Source: G942493375 sp942493375
GTDB taxonomy: Bacteria > Armatimonadota > UBA5829
Direction: 5' to 3'
Length of the DNA: 64,000 nt
Assembly: GCA_942493375.1 (NCBI GenBank)
Contig: OW818698.1
Coordinates: 1,984,001 to 2,048,000, forward strand
Part shown: piece by piece, positions 1 through 7,437 of the stretch
Position numbering within the stretch: position 1 is the stretch's first letter
Layout of the letters: each line of letters opens with the position of its first letter
Notes under the pieces: generated by a model
Told to the model about the DNA's origin: nothing
Seen by the model: only the letters and a program-made list of their open reading frames with translations
Databases searched by the model: none
Position numbers and translations under genes: made by a program

Positions 1-1036
1 TTCTATTAAAACAGAACATACGTACATCAATATCAGCCTTTGTGTCGCGCATATGCCTGAGCATACTAATATGAGGAGTAATCCCGATCCCCCCGGATAT
101 AAATACCAGTTTCTTTTCATCCGGATACAGCACATACGAAAACCGTCCAAATGGCCCCTGAACAACAACAGTATCTCCAGCCTGAGTAGTGTCAATCGTA
201 GAAGTAAAGTCTCCGGACGACTTTATGGTCGACTGGATATATCCTTCCTGGGTAGGTGAAGATGATATAGTAAACGGATGCTCCTCCGCCTTTTTATTCT
301 GCTTTCTGTATAACTTAATGAAGTGGAATTGTCCGGGCAGATATTCAGGAATATCAATTCCTTCTGCAGGCACCAAATCAAGCGTCCAAACATTGTGTGT
401 TTCCTGCTTTACGTTTACTATATTGAATGTCCTTTTCCTGGCCCTCATCGGATCGATGAAAGTATGCTTAATGTATGCAATTGCACCAAGGATCAGAATC
501 GCAGCTAAAACCATACGGGTAGAAAAATCTTCCAGCTCCGCGCTCATATAATCAATATGAAAGCACACTAACCCCATGACCGCAATAGCTGCAGTATTGT
601 GCAATACCAACCATTTCTGGTAATCCAGTCGCAGCACTTTCCGATATATACTGACTATAGCCAAAACTACAAGCAGGAACAGGGCCAGTTTTCCAATAAT
701 GATCGGGGTAGGTTGATTGAATGATGTAATCAACACAATACTTCCATGACTTATAGCCATCAACACAGGATGCAACAGCAATGCACATGCAGCCACTACT
801 GCCATTGCTTTGTGGAACCTGAATATCTGGTCCAGTCCAAATGGTTTTTCAACCCATTTTATCCGTGCAGACAACACAAACTGCATTGCCAATATAGAAA
901 AGCCCAGCAGTGCAAGTCTGGTAGCGAACTCTACCAGAAATGGATCATGGTCAGCAGGTTGTAAAAAACCCGACATAACAACCGGTGTGATAATTATTGC
1001 AACATATAGCACAACCCTGGATATAACGGCCCACAT
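1..1036 (-). CDS. Ferric reductase-like transmembrane flavoprotein (partial, C-terminus outside window)
   Basis: The reading frame stays open from an ATG at 1036 to the window edge, so the C-terminus is missing. An AGGAG ribosome binding site lies just upstream. The first half has about six hydrophobic segments with paired histidines of the ferric reductase domain (FHKAMAV with LLHPV, and LHNTAA with CFHID), the expected haem ligands. The second half is an FAD-binding FR-type domain: LPGQFHFIKL, then HPFTISSSP, then GPFGRFSY. It is followed by the start of the NAD-binding domain (GGIGITPHISMLRHMR). Members of this superfamily move electrons from NAD(P)H through FAD to haem or an acceptor across the membrane. 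The acceptor cannot be told from sequence. Confidence 0.88.
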   Translation of the reverse strand, partial: MWAVISRVVLYVAIIITPVVMSGFLQPADHDPFLVEFATRLALLGFSILAMQFVLSARIKWVEKPFGLDQIFRFHKAMAVVAACALLLHPVLMAISHGSIVLITSFNQPTPIIIGKLALFLLVVLAIVSIYRKVLRLDYQKWLVLHNTAAIAVMGLVCFHIDYMSAELEDFSTRMVLAAILILGAIAYIKHTFIDPMRARKRTFNIVNVKQETHNVWTLDLVPAEGIDIPEYLPGQFHFIKLYRKQNKKAEEHPFTISSSPTQEGYIQSTIKSSGDFTSTIDTTQAGDTVVVQGPFGRFSYVLYPDEKKLVFISGGIGITPHISMLRHMRDTKADIDVRMFCFNR

Positions 1037-1076
1037 AATCTATCTCCTGGTTCTGGTGTTTTAAGCTGGATGCTGT

Positions 1077-1157
1077 TAGCTCGCTTTATTCACCAAGCTT
1101 TTCTTTTGGCTGGCAGTAAAGATAAAAGCTGAGTCAGTCACAAATAATGCTGGTTAG
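1077..1157. repeat. ~80 bp palindromic repeat element, copy A (degenerate ends)
   Basis: This copy shares the layout of the better preserved copy at 21787-21868: a left end TAGC..GCTTTATTCACCAAGCTT, an internal inverted pair around TTTTGGCTGGCAGTA, then GAGTCAGTCACAAATAATGC. The terminal inverted repeats are imperfect here. It lies between the flavoprotein and the potassium channel genes, upstream of the flavoprotein. Confidence 0.75.
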
Positions 1158-1218
1158 TTGAACCTTGATTACCAACATCCTATGGAATATACCCACATAC
1201 AAGTAAATGAATGCATCC

Positions 1219-1276
1219 TATCCCGCTTTATTCACCATATTTTACTTTTGGCTGGCAGTAAAGACAAAGCTGAGAG
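1219..1276. repeat. ~80 bp palindromic repeat element, copy B (3' truncated)
   Basis: A second copy in the same gap starts TATCCCGCTTTATTCACCA and continues through TTTTGGCTGGCAGTAAAGAC and AAAGCTGAG. It then ends abruptly, about where the K+ channel gene finishes at 1288. The right terminal repeat is missing. Confidence 0.65.
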
Positions 1277-1287
1277 AGCATTTGAAA

Positions 1288-2115
1288 TCATCTGCGCATC
1301 GTATGCTCATCCGTATCATTTATCTCTTCCCCGCAATGTGGACAGATGACTACCTCACACTTCCGTCTGTTTTGAATGGTCTCTATAAATCCGGATGCAA
1401 GTATGCCAGCCGGAAGAGCGAATAGCCCCATGCTGAGCATTGCAATAACTGCTCCACAAACTTTGCCCATTACGGTCAGAGGGTAGATATCACCGTAGCC
1501 TACAGTCGTCATCGTAACTACTCCCCACCACATTGCTGCTGGAATGCTTGAGAACACTTTGGGTTGGGCGTCATGCTCCAGCATGAACATCAGACAAGAC
1601 GCGAATACAAGAAGAACCATAATTGTAAACAGCGATATATACAGCTCTTCTTTCTTTGACCTGAGAACATCCATAATAATGCGGAAAGCTGAAAAATATC
1701 GGGTGGTCTTGAGCAACCTGAACAGACGCATCAACCGAAGAACGCGAATAAATCTTAGATCACAATGGAAGAACATCGGCAAAAAGAATGGTAGTACTGC
1801 GACTAGGTCAACTAAAGCAAAAGGCGTTAATGCAAAACGCATTCTTCCAAGAATAACCCCTTGATATTGTTTATTAGACGAACAACTCCACAACCGCAGA
1901 ATGTATTCTATGCTAAAGACTACAACAGACACAAATTCGAAAACCCTAAACGCGACCCAATAACGTACCGATAACGAAGGCACTGTCTCGAGTACCACAG
2001 CAAGCACATTCAGAGAAACAAGGGTAATTATTACTGTAGAAATTGATTTGCTTGCAGTACTACTCTTACCATTAAACTCAAGAGCATCAAATACGCGTTG
2101 CTTTAGAGTAACCAT
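1288..2115 (-). CDS. Voltage-gated potassium channel (Kv/KvAP type)
   Basis: This is a 275-residue six-transmembrane channel. The voltage sensor S4 is visible at about residues 120-140 as regularly spaced arginines (RFIRVLRLMRLFRLLK). The pore loop carries the K+ selectivity filter TTVGYGD at about 203-209, followed by S6 with the GLFALPAGI segment. The short C-terminal tail has a CPHCGEE half zinc-ribbon at about 258, which is not a standard part of the channel. I chose the ATG at 2115 because the family normally starts with a short MxLxxRVxxxLE helix. A TTG 16 codons further upstream is open but has no ribosome binding site. Role: voltage-dependent K+ conductance in the inner membrane. Confidence 0.9.
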   Translation of the reverse strand: MVTLKQRVFDALEFNGKSSTASKSISTVIITLVSLNVLAVVLETVPSLSVRYWVAFRVFEFVSVVVFSIEYILRLWSCSSNKQYQGVILGRMRFALTPFALVDLVAVLPFFLPMFFHCDLRFIRVLRLMRLFRLLKTTRYFSAFRIIMDVLRSKKEELYISLFTIMVLLVFASCLMFMLEHDAQPKVFSSIPAAMWWGVVTMTTVGYGDIYPLTVMGKVCGAVIAMLSMGLFALPAGILASGFIETIQNRRKCEVVICPHCGEEINDTDEHTMRR

Positions 2116-2311
2116 AAATCCAATGTATCCTCTCAGTATCAGGCCGACTTCAAAATCTCGCAAATGCTATGTTAATCAATGGGGATGCGCACTTTAAATG
2201 CATTATTCGTGCATAAAGCACTCACTATACATGATAATTATCAGATAGATGATTGCAAAACTACAGGTATGGATGCCAACTAAATAGACACCCGCATGTA
2301 AAGAGGTAACG

Positions 2312-2340
2312 TTGACAATATCATTTCCGCGTGGTATCAC
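2312..2340 (+). promoter_or_regulatory. Sigma-70-like promoter for the SUKH gene
   Basis: A perfect TTGACA (2312-2317) is followed by a 17 bp spacer and TATCAC (2335-2340). It lies about 50 bp upstream of the start codon at 2389. Confidence 0.55.
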
Positions 2341-2388
2341 CTTAGCAATATCATTCTGTGATCAAGCAATATAATGGGGGGTGACATT

Positions 2389-2991
2389 ATGAAAGGTCTT
2401 ACCTATATCGGGACGGCAATAGATGATAAAGCAACATACAGCAAGTTGCCAAAGGAACTCCAACATATACTCATTGAAACCAACGGATATATTGCTTTCG
2501 GAGGAGGGTTTCATCTGAGGGGTGCATGTTCATCCCCAGACTGGCATTCAATAAGTGCATTCTGGGAAGGTGAGTATGCATTATCCAGACTCTTTAATAA
2601 TGTATTATCCACAGATATTCCATTTGCGGAGGATTGTATGGGCGATCAATTCATCATCCGTGAAGGCAACATATTGAAGTTATTGGCAGAGACTGGTGAC
2701 ATTGAAGATATGGAGACTAACTTTGCGGATTTCCTCGCCGAAATAGAGAGCAATCCAGTAGATTTCTTACTCTTGCAGCCACTAATTCAGTTTTACTCGG
2801 ACGGCGGTAAACTGGAACCTGGTGAGTCGCTTTTTGTCTATCCTCCATTCTGCACAGTTGAAGCTTCAGGTAAAATTATTCTTGACCCGATGGATTCCAT
2901 GCAACTCCTGGTGGCGCATGCACGTATGGCAGATAGATTATCCAAGCTATCACCTGGTGAGAGATTTGATATCAGGGAAATGTTGAAATGA
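2389..2991 (+). CDS. SMI1/KNR4 (SUKH) family protein
   Basis: This is a 200-residue cytoplasmic protein. The centre has the typical SUKH pattern: an early LPKELQ..L...NGYIAFGGG, then PFAEDCMGDQFIIREGNILKL, then a GDIEDMETNFADFL stretch. SUKH proteins are best known as immunity proteins of contact-dependent toxins, but many stand alone with unknown roles. I chose the ATG at 2389 because GGGGGTG sits 6 bases before it; the ATG at 2374 lies within that site. No toxin gene is next to it. The neighbour on the opposite strand is the PIN/methylase pair, and the two transcription units converge. Confidence 0.72.
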   Translation: MKGLTYIGTAIDDKATYSKLPKELQHILIETNGYIAFGGGFHLRGACSSPDWHSISAFWEGEYALSRLFNNVLSTDIPFAEDCMGDQFIIREGNILKLLAETGDIEDMETNFADFLAEIESNPVDFLLLQPLIQFYSDGGKLEPGESLFVYPPFCTVEASGKIILDPMDSMQLLVAHARMADRLSKLSPGERFDIREMLK

Positions 2992-3011
2992 GTAGTTTGT
3001 GGATCGAATAA

Positions 3012-3524
3012 TCATATTTCATCAATCCGCATGATTCGAAGCGGAGGATCTAGCTGAAGGCTAGCTATGTGTGCCATTCTGTCTTCGGTTACCAGGCATG
3101 CATTTCGCTCACACGCTTGTGCAGCAATCCATACATCATTTTCTTGTACGCCCAATGTCTTTGCTGTCGTTCTATCAACCAGGTCCTCTATGAATTTCAT
3201 TTTTAGCCTGCCTTTTACAACAGAGGGTGCATATTTAGCAAACAATTTCGCACGTATTTCTGAGTAGAACCTGACAGTGTGCTTTGTGATATCCAACACA
3301 TAGGTATATTCAGCCATCGAAGCTCTTACAATCGACTTCCTGTTTTCATCCATCTCGGGAGCGATCTTAATCCCATATTCGATCTCCGCAAGTGTCACTA
3401 CGGAAATTGCAACGCTTGATTCACCTATCGACTCCAAGAATCGCCGCACTTTATCGTGGTGCATATCTTTCTTGTCCCAGGGAGCCGGTGCATAGTTAGT
3501 ATCAATCAAATACAGGTCACTCAT
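3012..3524 (-). CDS. PIN-domain ribonuclease (VapC-like) coupled to a DNA methylase
   Basis: This 170-residue PIN domain keeps the four acidic residues expected for the metal site: D8 in LIDTN, E47 in LAEIEYG, D130 in ENDVWIAAQA and D148 in TEDRM. PIN nucleases cut RNA and are usually toxins of VapBC pairs. No VapB-like antitoxin gene lies beside it. Instead its ATG overlaps the stop of the upstream methylase gene (GATGAGTGA, gene overlap 8 bp), and its AGAGGA ribosome binding site lies inside that gene, so the two are translationally coupled. An ATG eight codons upstream is also possible. Function inferred: an effector controlled by, or protecting together with, the methylase. Confidence 0.82.
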   Translation of the reverse strand: MSDLYLIDTNYAPAPWDKKDMHHDKVRRFLESIGESSVAISVVTLAEIEYGIKIAPEMDENRKSIVRASMAEYTYVLDITKHTVRFYSEIRAKLFAKYAPSVVKGRLKMKFIEDLVDRTTAKTLGVQENDVWIAAQACERNACLVTEDRMAHIASLQLDPPLRIMRIDEI

Positions 3525-6042
3525 CGTCATTGGATCCTCTGATTTCATGGAGGCTTGCAGATATAACAGGATCGTCTACAACCTTGAGGCGGGAGAGGAA
3601 TTCTGCCCCCCGAGCAGCACGATAATCGGGCGAAATATACTCATGCAACGGAACTGCCGGGCTAAAACCTTTGGGATAAAACCCTTCGAACGACGGACAC
3701 CCCGGACGTTTAGTGCCTGAGAATATATCAAGCAGCCGTTTTTCATCCCTCGGTGCTAGGTCATATGCCCTAAGCAATTCAGCATCAAGGTTTATCATCA
3801 ATGTGGTCAAATCACTGGTTGGGTCTTCAGATATTCTTTTTTCACATTCCTCAGCAATTTCCTGCACTGTGGCGATCAGGTACTTTGTTAACGGTGGAAT
3901 AGGAATACATTCAAGAACTTTCACACTATTATTCCGGTCTAATTCATGATCGTATATGAAAGCGTTAGCAAAAGCACTATTGAGGAACGCCGCAAGGAAG
4001 AGTGTCGATATCCCTTCCTTCACCCAAGCAGCCTGGAATGACTGTATCGCTAAGAGTCCAGTCCTGTCACAAGCAGCAATAACGCGCCATGGTCCACGAC
4101 TCCGGCGTGCTCCATTTAGCAATACTTTGGGTTGGTTCCATGGTAATCCCCAAGCTTTCAGCATTTTTTGACGTTTATGATCAGGATCAGTACTCAGCCA
4201 TCGTACATTATGCATGTGGAATGGTAGCAACTGATCATCAATTCTATCGACGCCAGGGAAGGAATAGAGGAACTCGTTTTCCCTAATCAACTCCTCTCGA
4301 TGATGACTCAATAAACCAGATGCATACTCAACGCCGTTATGTATATGAGCGACATCCATAATACATCTATTATTAGCCAGTGTATCCCATACAGAGTATA
4401 GGCGTGGAACCCAAAAAGTTGCCAATGCATTTCTCTGGTGGCTAAGGACAACTTCAGCTGGTAAAGACTCATCTCTCGTGAAGCCTCGATGAAGTTTGAA
4501 TGCTTCAAGATCCTGTTCAGCTACTGATCGGTAATTTATCATATAATTGCGAGATCGAGAAATTGAGTGTGACTTCCTGGCCATAAGCAAAACCGTCTCA
4601 GACTCTGATTTCTCAAAGACTTTGTCAGGTAACATCAGAAGTTCCAATAGTTCAAATTGCTCATCTATTATGGTACGTGCTCTCTTATACTGCTTCCCCT
4701 CCAGAAACTTGATTGGAAGTGCAATACCGACTAATGCATTCTCCGGAATGTTCGGAAGTACACGTATTAACATTTCTGCAGCTTTAGTTGCCTGAGAAGG
4801 GTTTATGTTAACGCGTTCCTTCGCAGTGAACATCTCATATGGTGGATTCGAAAGAAAGACAGTTGTATTCCCTGCTACTACTTCCAATGCTTTATTGCGA
4901 TATGCATCTGCTTGTTTGACATCCCAGCCGTTTGGATTAGGCAAGTCTGCCAGCGTAAGTGTGAGTTTGGCAACTTCGACCGAGAACGGGTCAATGTCTC
5001 GTCCACTTAAATGAGTGATAAAGTAGTTGTGTCGTTCTTCCGGAGACCAGTTTACTGGTAGAAGTGCTCTAAGCCGTCGCATAGCAGCGACCAGGAATGT
5101 GCCATGACCACACATCGGATCGCAGACAGATATATGATCGGGATCAATGCTATTGAGAGGCAATCTGCTGACTAAATACTCGGCAACATATGATGGGGTA
5201 TAGTGGACCGAGAGTCTCTTACGTGTCTCCTGATTAACTAGAGTATTCTCATATACATAGGCAAGAGTATCAACGCTGAGATTCGAAAATGGAAAACTTC
5301 CGGCAATATGGGATGCAGCTTCCCGTAAAACGTGGTCATCAAACGGTGTCACATCAGGAAAAGGATTATAATGTTGAACCTGCCTAAACAACTCACGCGG
5401 GTTACTGAAATCCAAACCAGGCAGCACCTCAGTATCTCTCAGGACTTTAGCAGTTATCAGTGTAAAAAGCAGGCGGAAGAGCTGTCCTTCATCCGGCAAC
5501 TCACCAAAATGGATTTTTTTGTAGGTATGATTAGCAGCATTAGCGACTTCACGGATTAGCGTATCCAGTTTCTCCCGCGCTTCTGTCTCCAGTGCTGGCA
5601 GTAACCCTATATCGACAAAATCAAGTTGAGCAGACTGATCAACCGCGCCTATTGACTTAGCCCGAAAAATCCGGTTAGGTTCCCATTGATCACGATAACG
5701 CGAAAAAAGCAGACTCAGAGGGATAGGCTTTGCATCAAGAAGTTTGGGGCCTGATGCTGTATTCATCCAGCGACGACCAGCATTCTTCTCAACTTCAATG
5801 AGTATAGCAGCCCCAAGAGACCGCAAATCATTAATACTACTCTCAGGTGTTGCAATGCCGATGCAAGCAGTTAATGCTGACGGTGGAGCCTGGGCAAAAG
5901 CTGCCAGTTCAGCTTTGTGAGAACTAGAGCCAGAACCACTAAGACTGGCGTACGGGTAATTGCGCAGGACAAGATTGTCACTATATCCAGTAACCCGCAA
6001 TTCCGTTTCAATCAACTGGATTGCTTGATTGGACACTGACAT
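3517..6042 (-). CDS. N6-adenine DNA methylase (type I/IIG-like, with TaqI-like specificity region)
   Basis: This is an 841-residue protein. The catalytic core has motif X (HYTPSYVAEYLV, about 280-291), the SAM-binding motif I (CDPMCGHGTFL, about 307-317), the motif II-like acid (GRDIDPFSVE, about 347) and the catalytic motif IV NPPY at about 399-402, which marks m6A methylation of DNA. The region from about 520 to 740 resembles a target-recognition domain. The N-terminal ~170 residues could be a degenerate nuclease domain (LIEVEKNAGRRW), but I cannot see a convincing PD-(D/E)XK set. The start at 6042 has GGGGA upstream. It forms a two-gene operon with the PIN nuclease at 3012. No HsdR or HsdS gene is present. 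Confidence 0.85.
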   Translation of the reverse strand: MSVSNQAIQLIETELRVTGYSDNLVLRNYPYASLSGSGSSSHKAELAAFAQAPPSALTACIGIATPESSINDLRSLGAAILIEVEKNAGRRWMNTASGPKLLDAKPIPLSLLFSRYRDQWEPNRIFRAKSIGAVDQSAQLDFVDIGLLPALETEAREKLDTLIREVANAANHTYKKIHFGELPDEGQLFRLLFTLITAKVLRDTEVLPGLDFSNPRELFRQVQHYNPFPDVTPFDDHVLREAASHIAGSFPFSNLSVDTLAYVYENTLVNQETRKRLSVHYTPSYVAEYLVSRLPLNSIDPDHISVCDPMCGHGTFLVAAMRRLRALLPVNWSPEERHNYFITHLSGRDIDPFSVEVAKLTLTLADLPNPNGWDVKQADAYRNKALEVVAGNTTVFLSNPPYEMFTAKERVNINPSQATKAAEMLIRVLPNIPENALVGIALPIKFLEGKQYKRARTIIDEQFELLELLMLPDKVFEKSESETVLLMARKSHSISRSRNYMINYRSVAEQDLEAFKLHRGFTRDESLPAEVVLSHQRNALATFWVPRLYSVWDTLANNRCIMDVAHIHNGVEYASGLLSHHREELIRENEFLYSFPGVDRIDDQLLPFHMHNVRWLSTDPDHKRQKMLKAWGLPWNQPKVLLNGARRSRGPWRVIAACDRTGLLAIQSFQAAWVKEGISTLFLAAFLNSAFANAFIYDHELDRNNSVKVLECIPIPPLTKYLIATVQEIAEECEKRISEDPTSDLTTLMINLDAELLRAYDLAPRDEKRLLDIFSGTKRPGCPSFEGFYPKGFSPAVPLHEYISPDYRAARGAEFLSRLKVVDDPVISASLHEIRGSNDDE

Positions 6043-6135
6043 ATGAGTTCCCCTTTGCTAACTAGCTACTATATTGTATTACACCTGAACTCTGTTGGCA
6101 ATATGAAAGCTACTTATTCGAGCATCTTTTCTAAC

Positions 6136-7374
6136 TTACTTCCCCTTCAACAAAACCATTGGACTTGATCGTAATGGGTATCGGAATGGTTTTACTCCGT
6201 TGACTCCACCGGGGAATGTAAGTACTTCTCCGGTTGCTATGTCAACGGTGCATATGGCGGGTTTGGAATCTTTTTCACCCCATATGTAGGCGAAGCGGCC
6301 TCCCAGGAGCTTGTTTCCGCGCAGGGTAAAATCGTCTATGGTTGCCAATAATTTTCGGTCTCCGGTGAACCAGACCCGGGCTACTTCGACACTCCATTTG
6401 CCATTTTTTGTTATCTGGCTTATCTCCAGTGTTTCACTCTTGTTCAGTGCGTAGTCCATCGTTCCCGGAAAACTCTGAGTATCGGCGTTTTTCCATTCAG
6501 CTGAGGTGGATTTCGGTGTTGTTTCGAAGCAGAAACTCTGTTCGTTTTTACCGGTAAGGATCAGAACCCTTGCACCGGACCAGGCAATAGATATTGGCGT
6601 AACACCACCAGGCAGAGGCAGGATTTGTGCATCCGTGTCTTCTTTACCAATACGCCCGATAACAACGCTCCATACATCACCCAGAGCCGGTCGAACAAAA
6701 CCTGCCCACTGGTCCTGAGTATCGTTAAAAGCCGCTTCACCAAAATCAAAGGCAGAATACAACGGTTTTACTTTCCCCTTACCATCTGCCTTAACATACA
6801 ACAATTCGTGCCCCGATCGTGACGTTCTCCGCCTGATGATAATCATGCCCTTATCCGACGGATAATAGTCCGATACACCTGATGCTACCCGGATGCTGTT
6901 TGTCCCCAATAGCGAGCATTGATACAAATCTCCATTCAAGTTTGGCTCATTTGAAACTGGCTTGGTATATAGTAGAGAACATGCCCAGCTGTCCGTCGAT
7001 CCCCCATATTTGAATGCCTTCGCACTGGCTGTATACAGATACTGCGAATTTCTGCACTTTAGTATAATAGCCGATCCAGGAGTCATCATCTGGCCATACA
7101 TACCGCCAATCTGAGGCATCCCCAGTGCAGCATCAGACCAGGTGACGGTTTTCATCTTAATAACCTTAGTCTCACTCACGTTAACTTTAAGCCTCTTAGC
7201 CAAATCAATTCTGCATTGTTCTGCCATCGAAGAACCTGCCTGCTTCACAACCTTGTTTGCACTAGTGCCGGGCAATCCACAAATGGACAAAGCAAACACG
7301 ATGAACATGACTACCACTGGTATTCGGGAAACACCTTTATGTTTGCTGACGATCATACAATTTTGGTTTTTCAT
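6136..7374 (-). CDS. Exported protein of unknown function with a DAALG..G..TPG domain
   Basis: This 412-residue protein has a hydrophobic segment at about residues 18-38, preceded by basic residues, consistent with export. At about 55-110 it carries a recognisable small domain: KRLKVNVSETKVIKM, then TWSDAALGMPQIGGMYGQ, then TPGSAIILKC and QYLYTAS. I know the same pattern (DASLGCP..G..Y.Q..TPG) as a recurring, unnamed extracellular domain in Chloroflexi and related phyla. The remainder looks like beta-strand repeats typical of a propeller, for example WSGARVLILTG and LGGRFAYIWGE. GGAGAG precedes the ATG. It is a single gene between the methylase and a beta-helix gene. The molecular function is unknown. 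Confidence 0.6.
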   Translation of the reverse strand: MKNQNCMIVSKHKGVSRIPVVVMFIVFALSICGLPGTSANKVVKQAGSSMAEQCRIDLAKRLKVNVSETKVIKMKTVTWSDAALGMPQIGGMYGQMMTPGSAIILKCRNSQYLYTASAKAFKYGGSTDSWACSLLYTKPVSNEPNLNGDLYQCSLLGTNSIRVASGVSDYYPSDKGMIIIRRRTSRSGHELLYVKADGKGKVKPLYSAFDFGEAAFNDTQDQWAGFVRPALGDVWSVVIGRIGKEDTDAQILPLPGGVTPISIAWSGARVLILTGKNEQSFCFETTPKSTSAEWKNADTQSFPGTMDYALNKSETLEISQITKNGKWSVEVARVWFTGDRKLLATIDDFTLRGNKLLGGRFAYIWGEKDSKPAICTVDIATGEVLTFPGGVNGVKPFRYPLRSSPMVLLKGK

Positions 7375-7437
7375 ATTGGCTCTCCATTAGTCTGATAATA
7401 GTGCGGTCAACGATGCGACAATAACAACCATACCGCT

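Noticed and set aside
552..788. Short minus-strand reading frame with many cysteines
   Set aside because: It overlaps the real flavoprotein frame on the same strand in another phase; the flavoprotein frame has haem, FAD and NAD motifs.
3012..3548. VapBC toxin-antitoxin pair
   Set aside because: The PIN protein fits VapC, but no VapB-like gene is adjacent; the neighbour is a DNA methylase.
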